Positions 53,109-61,658 of a DNA stretch of 64,000 bases are shown piece by piece. This DNA is from Nitronereus sp964503895. Lineage in GTDB: Bacteria; Nitrospirota; Nitrospiria; Nitrospirales; UBA8639. The notes under the pieces are model-generated. The model saw only the letters and a list, made by a program, of their open reading frames with translations. It was not told the origin of the DNA and ran no database searches. Made by a program: the position numbers and the translations under genes. How positions within the stretch are numbered: the first letter of the stretch is position 1; each line of letters opens with the position of its first letter. The stretch lies in assembly GCA_964503895.1 (NCBI GenBank), contig CAZDCF010000004.1:29426-93425 (forward strand). The letters are read 5' to 3'.

Positions 53109-53738
53109 TCACTGAAAAGGGTGGTCCTTACTGGGGGGCTCAACTGAGCCTTTTAACTTCTTCACCCAATCTGCCAATTTCATGATCTTGTCAGCTGTGG
53201 CATCACGGAAAGAAATCATTGCGTCCTCGTGTCCGGCCTGCGCACACATGGCAATGGTGTAACAATAAGTGCCTCCACGAATAATCTTCAAAGAAAGATT
53301 GGCTTGGTGGCAATGCACGCCCACAAACATACAAGCATCGATTTTATTATGCCAAATTGTGAGATTGGGATGGTTTGGATTAATTTCAATTTCTGGATTA
53401 ATTTTCGGATACTTAGGCCGATAGTCAGGCATAGGAATAAGCATGGCCTGCTGGGAAGAGGTCACAGATTCTTTAAGTGTCTCATAGAGATGTCGAATCG
53501 CTGTGGCTTTTTTCGCTGCCTTCTCATTCCACGCCCACAATACTAGTGGGCCGGGGAAAATCGTTGGAACTTTGGCAGACAAAAACTGGCGGGCAGCCGC
53601 TTCCATCGCTTCATCTTCACTCACTATTTTCCCATGAATATGGGCCTGTCCAGGGTCCGGCAGGCGAATACCCATACTTGCTGCGGCTGGTGGCAGAAAA
53701 TGCTCTGGGCCACGCAAAACTTCATACGACGTCGACAT
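53109..53738 (-). CDS. CdhB-like (CODH/ACS epsilon family) subunit, probable fifth subunit of the oxidoreductase
   Basis: 209 aa. The segments FLSAKVPTIFPGPLVLWAWN and IDACMFVGVHCHQANLSLKI resemble the Rossmann-like CdhB/epsilon subunit of archaeal CO dehydrogenase. In Nitrospira- and Hydrogenobacter-type rTCA enzymes an additional subunit (PorE/ForE) accompanies the usual four; this is the best candidate here. It lacks metal-binding motifs, and no CODH gene is near. GGAGAA precedes the ATG. The exact match between CdhB-like and PorE naming is from memory, and a search should confirm it. Confidence 0.72.
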   Translation of the reverse strand: MSTSYEVLRGPEHFLPPAAASMGIRLPDPGQAHIHGKIVSEDEAMEAAARQFLSAKVPTIFPGPLVLWAWNEKAAKKATAIRHLYETLKESVTSSQQAMLIPMPDYRPKYPKINPEIEINPNHPNLTIWHNKIDACMFVGVHCHQANLSLKIIRGGTYCYTIAMCAQAGHEDAMISFRDATADKIMKLADWVKKLKGSVEPPSKDHPFQ

Positions 53739-54134
53739 CAGCTAATTCTCCACAATCCACTTAAATAAAATAAAGGACCTAGGCAGGCCCAACTGGCTGC
53801 CTAGCCACTGTATTCCGGTCCATGACTTTTCGCAAGCTCGAAAAAGCCCCAATGACACAAATATTTAGGCTAAGGGACCGTGAGGGTCATGAGGCTTTTG
53901 CCCCAGAATACGTCAAATAAAGTACGACCAGCGGCTATAGGGATTTCCTCTAGTTTCTGTCAATTCATGACGACATTGACAAGAGAAAGATCTGAAGAAG
54001 CAAACGCCAACCCTATATTTGGGGCATCAGGGCTTCTGGCTGGGATAGAAACTGGAGGAAAAGCGGTAAGAAAAACATGCTTTGTGGAGGCATCCTTCAA
54101 TATACTGGGAACCTCTACAATAGCACTCGAAAGC
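53739..54134. other. Non-coding region upstream of the oxidoreductase operon
   Basis: About 396 nt between the CdhB-like gene and ahcY, both on the minus strand. It carries the hairpin at 53779-53804. Frames crossing it on both strands overlap the ahcY 3' end and lack good start sites, so none was called. The operon promoter should lie here. Confidence 0.5.
53779..53804 (-). terminator. Hairpin between ahcY and the oxidoreductase operon
   Basis: CTAGGCAG and CTGCCTAG form a perfect 8-bp stem; on the minus strand GTCCTTTATTTTATTT follows. It could end the metK-ahcY transcript or act as an attenuator in the leader, as it lies 41 nt before the start at 53738. Confidence 0.55.
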
Positions 54135-55517
54135 TTAATATTTATAGCTGTCGCCCTTAAATGGGCCTTCCACTGGCACATTGATGTAATCAGCCTGAAT
54201 TTGCGTCAGTTTCGTAATAACGCCCCCAAACCCGCGAACCATGTGCGCAGCAACTTCTTCGTCTAGCTTTTTCGGCAATACCTCAACTGTGACAGGAGAG
54301 TCAGAATTGTCGGCATGCTTTTTTTCATAGAGGTAGATCTGAGCAAGCACTTGATTAGAAAAGGATCCATCCATAACTCGGGAAGGGTGCCCTGTGGCAT
54401 TTCCAAGGTTGACCAATCTGCCTTCTGACAAAAGGATCAGATGATCGTTTTGCCCACGATTGCGGTAGACTTTATGCACTTGCGGTTTTACTTCTTCCCA
54501 TTCCCAATGCTCACGCATATAGGCGGTATCAATTTCATTATCAAAGTGTCCAATATTACACACCACCGCCCCACTCCTGAGAGTTTGCAACATAGCCGAA
54601 TCACAAACATTAAAGTTGCCGGTTGTCGTAACCACAAGGTCAGTGTGGCTTAAGAGAGCGAGGTTGATATCTCCGACTTTGCCAGTATTGTTTCCATCTT
54701 TATAGGGAGACACCACTTCAAATCCATCCATGCAAGCTTGCATGGCACAGATAGGATCGATTTCAGACACTTTGACAATCATGCCCTCTTGCCGAAGGGA
54801 TTGAGCTGATCCCTTGCCAACATCCCCATACCCAATTACCAATGCTTTCTTTCCAGACAATAGATGATCGGTCCCGCGCTTAATAGCATCATTCAGGCTG
54901 TGACGACAGCCATACTTGTTGTCATTTTTGGATTTAGTCACGGAATCGTTCACATTGATAGCCGGTACACGCAAGGTACCTTTTTCAAGTTTCTCCTGGA
55001 GACGATGCACCCCTGTAGTCGTCTCTTCTGTGATGCCATGAATTTTATCCAACATAGCCGGATATTTGTCATGCAACATCATAGTTAAATCACCGCCATC
55101 ATCCAAAACCATATTGGCATCCCACGGCTGACCATTTTTTAAAATGGTTTGCCCAATGCACCAATCATATTCTTCCAGAGTCTCGCCTTTCCAGGCATAT
55201 ACCGGAATCCCGCGCGCAGCGATAGCTGCAGCCGCATGATCCTGAGTCGAAAAGATATTACAGGACGACCACCGTACTTCAGCTCCTAACTCAAGGAGCG
55301 TTTCAATTAACACAGCCGTTTGTATAGTCATATGAATACAGCCAAGAATTTTTGCACCTTTCAATGGCCGTACATTCCGATATTTTTCTCGAAGAGCCAT
55401 CAATGCCGGCATTTCAGTTTCAGCTATTTGAATTTCCTTGCGCCCCCATTCGGCAAGACTAATATCCGCGACTTTACAATCGCTAAGGTCTGTTTCAGTG
55501 CGGGTAGCAGTGCTCAT
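54135..55517 (-). CDS. ahcY: Adenosylhomocysteinase
   Basis: 460 aa NAD-dependent enzyme that splits S-adenosylhomocysteine to adenosine and homocysteine. Signatures: GAKILGCIHMTIQTAVLIET near the N-terminus, GKKALVIGYGDVGKGSAQSL for NAD, and the C-terminal GPFKGDSYKY. It follows metK by 53 nt, forming a methyl-cycle pair. The start at 55517 has GAGGAAAA before it; an in-frame start 48 nt upstream would be longer. Confidence 0.96.
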   Translation of the reverse strand: MSTATRTETDLSDCKVADISLAEWGRKEIQIAETEMPALMALREKYRNVRPLKGAKILGCIHMTIQTAVLIETLLELGAEVRWSSCNIFSTQDHAAAAIAARGIPVYAWKGETLEEYDWCIGQTILKNGQPWDANMVLDDGGDLTMMLHDKYPAMLDKIHGITEETTTGVHRLQEKLEKGTLRVPAINVNDSVTKSKNDNKYGCRHSLNDAIKRGTDHLLSGKKALVIGYGDVGKGSAQSLRQEGMIVKVSEIDPICAMQACMDGFEVVSPYKDGNNTGKVGDINLALLSHTDLVVTTTGNFNVCDSAMLQTLRSGAVVCNIGHFDNEIDTAYMREHWEWEEVKPQVHKVYRNRGQNDHLILLSEGRLVNLGNATGHPSRVMDGSFSNQVLAQIYLYEKKHADNSDSPVTVEVLPKKLDEEVAAHMVRGFGGVITKLTQIQADYINVPVEGPFKGDSYKY

Positions 55518-55570
55518 AAATTTTCCTCGTTTTCTAATGAGTGCGTAAATACGTCCCTGACGCAAAAAAA

Positions 55571-56722
55571 CTATCGGCCAGCTCCCCGTTTAAGGATCGC
55601 GGCTTTATCTGTTTTCTCCCAGGTAAATCCTGGCCCAGTCCGCCCGAAATGTCCATAGGCAGCTGTTTGCTTGTAAATGGGCCTCCGCAGTTTCAAATGA
55701 TCAATGATGCCAAGGGGATTCATGGGAAAGTGCTTGCGAACTAATCGATCAAGCACCGTTATATCTACTTTCTCGGTTCCTTTTGCATCGACTAAAACTG
55801 AGACAGGTTCTGGAACGCCAATAGCATAGGCCAATTGGACTTCACATTTGTCCGCAAGCTTTGCAGCAATGATATTTTTTGCAATATACCTAGCCATGTA
55901 GGAGGCAGACCGATCCACCTTACTAGGATCTTTTCCGGAAAAAGCGCCGCCACCATGGCTGCCCACTCCTCCATATGTGTCTACAATTATTTTACGGCCC
56001 GTAAGACCCGTATCGCCCATAGGCCCCCCGGTCACAAACCGTCCAGTGGGATTAATGTGGAACTTTACTTTCTTTGGATCAAAAATGGATTTCGGCATCA
56101 TGGGCTTGATAACTTTTTCCCTAATTTCCTGCTCAATTTTTTTGGATGTGATTTTGTCGCTATGTTGCGTGGATACCACTATGGTGTCGACCCTAACAGG
56201 TTTACCTTTCTTGTACTCAACCGTCACCTGAGCCTTTCCATCCGGCCGAACCCAGGGAAGGATATTTTTCTTTCGCACCTCGGCCAAACGACGAGTCAAC
56301 CGGTGGGCCAAAACAATGGGCATGGGCATTAATTCCGTGGTCTCATTCGTCGCATATCCGAACATTAAACCTTGGTCCCCGGCGCCTCCCGTATCAACTC
56401 CCATGGCAATATCCCCAGATTGCGCGTCAATGGCGGTAAGCACAGAGCAGGTTCGGTAATCAAAACCCCAGTTGGCATCGGTGTAACCCACACCTCGAAT
56501 CGTCTCGCGAATGATATCGGGAATTTCTACGTAGGCTTTGGTGGAAATTTCACCGGCAACAAAGGCGAGCCCGGTAGTGAGAATAGTTTCGCATGCCACA
56601 CGGCAATTCTTATCCTTGGCCATGATAGCATCCAGGATTCCATCGGAAATCTGATCCGCTATTTTATCAGGATGCCCCTCGGTTACAGATTCCGATGTAA
56701 ATAGAAAATTCTGTTGACTCAT
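55571..56722 (-). CDS. metK: S-adenosylmethionine synthetase
   Basis: 383 aa. It makes SAM from methionine and ATP. Signatures: FTSESVTEGHPDKIADQISD, the ATP-binding hexapeptide GAGDQG, and the P-loop-like GGGAFSGKDPSKVDRS. The ATG at 56722 follows AAGGGAAGGG. It precedes ahcY, and together they run the SAM/SAH cycle. The leader holds an imperfect hairpin with a T-rich tail. Confidence 0.96.
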   Translation of the reverse strand: MSQQNFLFTSESVTEGHPDKIADQISDGILDAIMAKDKNCRVACETILTTGLAFVAGEISTKAYVEIPDIIRETIRGVGYTDANWGFDYRTCSVLTAIDAQSGDIAMGVDTGGAGDQGLMFGYATNETTELMPMPIVLAHRLTRRLAEVRKKNILPWVRPDGKAQVTVEYKKGKPVRVDTIVVSTQHSDKITSKKIEQEIREKVIKPMMPKSIFDPKKVKFHINPTGRFVTGGPMGDTGLTGRKIIVDTYGGVGSHGGGAFSGKDPSKVDRSASYMARYIAKNIIAAKLADKCEVQLAYAIGVPEPVSVLVDAKGTEKVDITVLDRLVRKHFPMNPLGIIDHLKLRRPIYKQTAAYGHFGRTGPGFTWEKTDKAAILKRGAGR

Positions 56723-56754
56723 ATCCCTTCCCTTCATAATATCATAAAACAAAA

Positions 56755-56793
56755 GGAATCCTCCTCCTCTTCAAAACATTCAGAGGAGAATCC
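56755..56793 (-). promoter_or_regulatory. Hairpin with T-rich tail in the metK leader
   Basis: Minus strand: CTCCTCT pairs with AGAGGAG (7 bp), extended imperfectly by GGGAT/ATTCC, followed by TTTTGTTTTATG, about 30 nt before the ATG. It could be an attenuator or a terminator from an upstream unit. I see no SAM riboswitch aptamer. Confidence 0.3.
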
Positions 56794-57404
56794 CAAAACC
56801 GTAAAAATGGAGAGAGATTTTCTTATTCAAACACAAAAGGAGGAAAACTCACTCGCCGCCACTAGAATAAATAGGAAAGTTGAGGCATTTGTCAAACATA
56901 AACTCCCAATATATGAAAAACCTGGGGAATGATGATTTAAAATTTCACAATAAAAGCAATGGCTTATTCCAGGTTTGTGCAGAAAGTGATTTTCGCAAAA
57001 ACGCTACAACTATCTATCGTCTGATCTCATTATTGTTTCGGCATTAATCCGCTAGTCAATTTTTCAATTGAGTTGAATCAGTTGTCCGGCAAAGTAAACA
57101 AATTTTGTTACTCACCCCCCTTCTTGATCAAGGGTCCCCGCCTTCCTCATTGGCCATATCTTAGTTCTTCTCGCCTACCAAAATAATTACTCAGTCAACT
57201 AGCCCTAAGGATCTGGGCAACCACCCTATTTTGAAGAACAAATTGCATGATGGAAAAACTGTCTCAGTTTCCCTTCATAATCATGGGCTTCGGGTTGCAT
57301 TAGGAGAAGAGCAGGTGATAAGATCCCCCTTCGATTCTTGGCGCTCTGAGTGTGATCTCGTCGGTGTGCTACCTAAGCAGGAAGATAAATAAACGACATT
57401 AAGT

Positions 57405-57419
57405 ATCATAAAATATGAT
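57405..57419 (+). promoter_or_regulatory. Inverted repeat before the USP/PCP_red operon
   Basis: ATCATA-AAA-TATGAT is a perfect 6-bp inverted repeat with a 3-bp spacer, 33 nt before the start at 57453. It may be an operator, and TATGAT itself could serve as a -10 box, though no clear -35 is seen. Confidence 0.4.
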
Positions 57420-57452
57420 TTGTGAACGTCATGTTCCGCGAGGAGGCGTTTG

Positions 57453-59504
57453 ATGTATAAAACCATCTACATCCCGGTCGATAATTCTGACCATTCCAAT
57501 ATGGCTGTCGATCTGGGTGTGAGTCTTGCCAAAGAATTCGGATCCAAAATAGTTGGTAGCCATGTCTATGCTGCCAAAATGCATGACAAACGATTTAAGC
57601 AAATGGAAGCCGGTCTTCCTGAGGAATACCACGACGAGAAGGAACTCGACCGGCAACGCCAAATCCATGACTCCTTAATCACCCGAGGCCTTCAGATCAT
57701 TACCGACTCCTATCTAGATTATGTCGACCAAAAATGCTCAGAAGCCAACTTGCCACTTGAACGCCGCTCCTTAGAAGGACGAAATTGGAAGGTTCTTGCC
57801 GAAGATATCAATACTAACGGCTATGATCTTACAATCATGGGAGGACTTGGTATCGGGGCAGTAAAAGACTCTGTCATTGGGAGCAACACAGAACGGGTTC
57901 TCAGACGTGTTCGTAATTGCGATATGTTCGTTGTAAAGGATTTGAAACCCATGAATGGGGGAAAGATCGTCGTGGCAGTTGATGGGAGCCACTATTCATT
58001 TGGAGGTTTGAAAACGGGACTCGCGCTCGGGAAAGCATTGAATAAGCCAGTGGAAGCTATTTCTGCTTTTGATCCCTACTTTCATTATGCATCCTTCCAT
58101 AGTATTTCCGGCGTTCTCAATGAAGAAGCTGGAAAGGTCTTTCGATTTAAAGAACAAGAAAAACTTCATGAAGAAGTCATTGATAGTGGATTAGCAAAGA
58201 TCTACCAATCACACTTAGATATCTCTCGAGAAATCGCCCAGGAAGAGGGCTCTGATATTAAAACGACCCTACTAGACGGGAAAGCCTTTGAAAAAGTCCT
58301 GCAATATGTACGCAAGGAAGAACCTTGGCTCCTTATTGTGGGAAGAATCGGTGTACATAGCGACGATGACATGGATATTGGCAGCAACACCGAAAATCTC
58401 TTGAGGGCAACTAGTTGTAATGTACTCATCTCCAATCAGAAGTTTGTGCCACCTATTGATGCCCAAGCGGAATACACCATGGCCTGGACAGAAGAAGCCT
58501 TGTTCCGCATGGAAAAGATTCCGGTATTTGCTAGAGGCGTTGCCAAAACCGCCATTCATCGCTATGCCATTGAAAAAGGCCACACTATCATCAGTAATTC
58601 TGTTGTTGATGATGCAGTTGGAGATATTCTGCCCAAAGGTGCCATGGATGCCATGAAAGCTCTGGGTGGACAACTTGATGAAGCTGGTATTGATCGCAAC
58701 AAGATGCAGGCTGATGATGCCGTTGCCACAGACCTGATGGGCAGTACGTTAAGTGGTATGGTTAACAAGGTTGTGGAAGAAAAGCCTACAGAAGTCTCCC
58801 CAGCCACTCAAAACTACCTTGACCGAATGTCCAGACAATACTATGTCTGTAATGGATGCGGATATATTGGCAAGGGCGCCGAACCAGTCAAATGTCCGGT
58901 ATGTGGTGGAGCCGGTGAAAATTTCCGCGCAGTCGATAAAGGTATATTTGATGCCGCGGCGAAGGCCGAAGGTGAACTTGAGACTCAAATGGCCTATGAT
59001 GACGTACCTATGCAATGGACCAAAAACGCCAAGGAAGCTATTCGTACCGTGCCAGCAGGTTTCCAACGTCGACGCGCTAAGGCCAAGATTGAAAAGTCAG
59101 CTCGCAAACTCGGCATGACCACCATCACACTTGAATATGCTGGCCCCATAATCAGCGAGGCCGCCGAAGAAGACTACACTCCAATCTTCTCGAATAAATC
59201 ACCTAACTCAGAATCGCAGGCTTCTGCAGGTACAAACGGAGAGACAAAACCCATGGAAGACTCATCCCCCTATACCTGGGACCCGGAAGCACTGAAACGC
59301 TTAGAACGTGCGCCAGAAGGGTTCATGAGGGATTGCACCAAAGCGTTAATCATCAAACATGCGGAAAAGCTCGGCACGACTATGATTACGCTTGATGTGG
59401 CAAACGAAGGAATCGAACAAGCTAAACACACTATGGAAGAGGCCATGAAATCTGGAAATGTCAAGGATATCATTGCCAAACTCACTGGCGCCGGCGCCCA
59501 GTAA
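57453..59504 (+). CDS. Tandem USP / PCP_red / rubredoxin-type fusion protein
   Basis: 683 aa soluble protein with an unusual architecture. Two universal stress (USP) domains: residues ~1-155 (MYKTIYIPVDNSDHSNMAVD, GSNTERVL) and ~170-328 (KIVVAVDGSHYS, GSNTENLL). A first PCP_red-type domain begins ~340 (AWTEEALFRMEKIPVFARGV). A rubredoxin-like iron site has C466-x2-C469 (CNGC) and C481PVC484. Second and third PCP_red domains begin ~520 (QWTKNAKEAIRTVPAGFQRR) and ~607 (WDPEALKRLERAPEGFMRDC). PCP_red is the small domain at the C-terminus of dark protochlorophyllide reductase BchB; its role outside phototrophs is unknown. The start is ATG 57453 with GAGGAGG. The radical SAM gene follows after 18 nt. 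Confidence 0.88.
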   Translation: MYKTIYIPVDNSDHSNMAVDLGVSLAKEFGSKIVGSHVYAAKMHDKRFKQMEAGLPEEYHDEKELDRQRQIHDSLITRGLQIITDSYLDYVDQKCSEANLPLERRSLEGRNWKVLAEDINTNGYDLTIMGGLGIGAVKDSVIGSNTERVLRRVRNCDMFVVKDLKPMNGGKIVVAVDGSHYSFGGLKTGLALGKALNKPVEAISAFDPYFHYASFHSISGVLNEEAGKVFRFKEQEKLHEEVIDSGLAKIYQSHLDISREIAQEEGSDIKTTLLDGKAFEKVLQYVRKEEPWLLIVGRIGVHSDDDMDIGSNTENLLRATSCNVLISNQKFVPPIDAQAEYTMAWTEEALFRMEKIPVFARGVAKTAIHRYAIEKGHTIISNSVVDDAVGDILPKGAMDAMKALGGQLDEAGIDRNKMQADDAVATDLMGSTLSGMVNKVVEEKPTEVSPATQNYLDRMSRQYYVCNGCGYIGKGAEPVKCPVCGGAGENFRAVDKGIFDAAAKAEGELETQMAYDDVPMQWTKNAKEAIRTVPAGFQRRRAKAKIEKSARKLGMTTITLEYAGPIISEAAEEDYTPIFSNKSPNSESQASAGTNGETKPMEDSSPYTWDPEALKRLERAPEGFMRDCTKALIIKHAEKLGTTMITLDVANEGIEQAKHTMEEAMKSGNVKDIIAKLTGAGAQ

Positions 59505-59522
59505 ATAAGTAAGCCAGCACCT

Positions 59523-60896
59523 ATGGGTAAATCACTTCCCGTCTTCAATTTTGATCAACTTGGTCAGAAACTTGGAGTTTCTCAAAACCAAGTCACATCT
59601 TTTTCTTCGGCATCTGTACCTAATGATGGGCGAACCGTCGATGACTTCAAGCCATACCTTGTTGCGTTAAATCTCACCAAGCGTTGCAACCTCAAATGCG
59701 ACCACTGTTACCTCGATGCCACAACCAAAGCTGGCGGAGGCTCGGACGAACTTTCCACAGAAGAATGTTATCGCTTAATTGACCAAATTGCCGAAGTTAA
59801 TAAGGGTTGCCTACTCGTTATCACCGGCGGGGAACCTTTGGTTCGGCCTGATATCCTAGATATTGCGCGTCATGCTGTAGGACTTGGGTTTATGGTGGTC
59901 TTTGGCACCAATGGCATGTTGATCAATGATGCCCTTGCCAGAGAACTTGTGGAAATCGGTGTCATGGGAATGGGCATTAGTATTGATTCCCTAGACCCGG
60001 TTAAACACAACACTTTTCGTGGCGTACCCGGTGCATGGGAAGCTGCAGTCTCGGGTATTGAAGCGTGCAAACGCAATGGCCTTCAATTCCAAGTCCACTT
60101 CAGCGCCCAACCGATGAACTACCAGGAATTGCCAGATGTCATTGACTGGGCACACGGGCTCGGCGCTCGCGTATTGAACGTCTTTTTTATGGTCTGTACG
60201 GGTCGTGGGGAAGAACTGACAGATATCACACCCGAACAATACGAAGAAGTTTTAAGTTTTCTGGTGGACTCCCAGGATAAATACCAAGACATGCTTGTAC
60301 GCGCCCGCTGCGCTCCACATTTTAAACGACTCGCCTATGAAAAAGATCCACACTCCCCCATCACTAAAGCTCAAGGCTACATGGGTGGAGGATGCTTGGC
60401 TGGCACTAACTATGCGCGAGTGACACCAAACGGTGACCTGACCCCCTGCCCTTACATGCCACTATCAGCCGGAAATGTCCGAGACTCTAGCTTCGTGGAT
60501 TTGTGGGAAAAATCTGAGATATTCAACTCCTTCCGATACCCACATCTAAAGGGAAAATGTGGCGATTGTGAATACAGCGAAATCTGCGGTGGTTGCCGGG
60601 CTCGTCCCTACGTGGACCATGGTGACTGGATGGATGAAGATGAATGGTGCCTTTACACTCCCAAAGGTGGAGAAAAAATAAAAGTTGCGTTTAACACCGA
60701 GGAAGAAATTGTTGTTGAGTGGGACGAAGAAGCACAAACACGGGCCAGCCGTATACCCTATTTTCTCCGCGCTATGGTGAAAAAAGGTGTGGAACGACAT
60801 GCCAGAGAAAATAATATCTCCATCATCACCATTGAACTGATGGAAGAACTTCGACAAAAACGCTTCGGGAATGAAAAACCCGTCTTTAAATTCTAA
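59523..60896 (+). CDS. Radical SAM/SPASM protein (AhbD/NirJ-like) with C-terminal PCP_red domain
   Basis: 457 aa. The radical SAM cluster motif is C55-x3-C59-x2-C62 (RCNLKCDHCYLD), followed by TGGEPLVRPDI. The C-terminal SPASM region has GGGCLAGTNYARV, PNGDLTPCPYMP and KCGDCEYSEICGGCRARPY. This is the pattern of haem biosynthesis enzymes such as AhbD or NirJ. From residue ~410 comes RIPYFLRAMVKKGVERHARE, a PCP_red-type domain shared with the preceding gene. The substrate is unproven. It is linked by 18 nt to the upstream gene and by TAATG to the downstream membrane gene. Confidence 0.88.
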   Translation: MGKSLPVFNFDQLGQKLGVSQNQVTSFSSASVPNDGRTVDDFKPYLVALNLTKRCNLKCDHCYLDATTKAGGGSDELSTEECYRLIDQIAEVNKGCLLVITGGEPLVRPDILDIARHAVGLGFMVVFGTNGMLINDALARELVEIGVMGMGISIDSLDPVKHNTFRGVPGAWEAAVSGIEACKRNGLQFQVHFSAQPMNYQELPDVIDWAHGLGARVLNVFFMVCTGRGEELTDITPEQYEEVLSFLVDSQDKYQDMLVRARCAPHFKRLAYEKDPHSPITKAQGYMGGGCLAGTNYARVTPNGDLTPCPYMPLSAGNVRDSSFVDLWEKSEIFNSFRYPHLKGKCGDCEYSEICGGCRARPYVDHGDWMDEDEWCLYTPKGGEKIKVAFNTEEEIVVEWDEEAQTRASRIPYFLRAMVKKGVERHARENNISIITIELMEELRQKRFGNEKPVFKF

Positions 60897-61423
60897 TGAG
60901 CGCTGTCCAAGAAATATTTTTTGATCTTAATCGACTGCTCCCCATTCTAAATCATTGGCTCCATGTAATGTCGGCGGTCATATGGATTGGGGGGTTGGCA
61001 TTTCTTGTCATGGCTGTAACGCCTGGCCTGAAGACCGCGGTTCCTCGAGAATTTATTAAACCCATTTGCGATACTTTCTACAAACAATACCGCAAGGTTG
61101 TTGGCATACTTCTCACCATCATTCTTTTCACTGGAGGATTCAATCTTCATTACGTCAGCGAACTTATGATTATGCAGACTGGTGAAGGAATGGCGCACAA
61201 CCCAAAATATCTGACTATCTTTTTTATCAAACTCACGTTGGTGCTCGGAATTTTAACCCTTTATCTCTACACCGTCATTTTTCGCATCGAACCCACGGGC
61301 GATGAATCAGCCGAAGAAAAAGAAGACCAAATCCTTGAGCCAATTCCCTTTCAGCGTGGAGCCCTATGGATGGGGGTCTTTATTATTTTCTGCGCGGCAG
61401 CATTGAAACACCTCCACTACTAA
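60896..61423 (+). CDS. CopD-like membrane protein
   Basis: 175 aa, four hydrophobic segments. NHWLHVMSAVIWIGGLAFLV at the first helix and KYLTIFFIKLTLVLGILTLY further on resemble the CopD/HemJ-type membrane domain, with conserved His and Trp that may bind haem. The C-terminal KHLHY has His near a helix end. It overlaps the radical SAM stop by one base, so it belongs to the same operon. Alternatives are copper export or a b-type haem carrier; the operon context favours a haem-linked role (inference). Confidence 0.75.
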   Translation: MSAVQEIFFDLNRLLPILNHWLHVMSAVIWIGGLAFLVMAVTPGLKTAVPREFIKPICDTFYKQYRKVVGILLTIILFTGGFNLHYVSELMIMQTGEGMAHNPKYLTIFFIKLTLVLGILTLYLYTVIFRIEPTGDESAEEKEDQILEPIPFQRGALWMGVFIIFCAAALKHLHY

Positions 61424-61658
61424 CGTCTAACCCATTCAGGGCTATAGCCCACCACAGACCATTCAAACAGAAGCGTCGACGCATACACCTTTTATGCACC
61501 TTTCTTGTTCTTCTTAATTTCACCATGCTACTGTCTCGTTTTCAGATTTTTGATTTCGTTAGGAAATCTCTAGAAACTCGTTCAAATCCAAACCGATGCC
61601 TCGGAAACGCATAGCCCACCCTCATCAAAATATACTGCCAGGACTTCAAGCGAATGAC

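Larger units (their letters stand above)
56723..57452. other. Long non-coding region between metK and the USP/PCP_red operon
   Basis: About 730 nt between two divergent units. It holds the metK leader hairpin, the inverted repeat at 57405-57419 and a GAGGAGG site before 57453. Short frames such as 56714-56932 (plus) lack ribosome binding sites. Otherwise nothing is recognised. Confidence 0.5.

Noticed and set aside
53880..54266. 128-residue plus-strand frame
   Set aside because: Overlaps the 3' end of ahcY by 132 nt on the opposite strand, has no good ribosome binding site and no recognisable domain.
56723..56900. SAM or SAH riboswitch before metK/ahcY
   Set aside because: No conserved aptamer core was recognisable; only a simple hairpin is seen.
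56714..56932. 72-residue plus-strand frame upstream of metK
   Set aside because: Starts inside the metK start region, lacks a ribosome binding site, and its low-complexity Ser/Lys/Glu sequence looks like translated leader sequence.
61439..61450. GGGCTATAGCCC palindrome after the CopD-like gene as terminator
   Set aside because: A 12-bp exact palindrome leaves no proper loop and no T-run follows.
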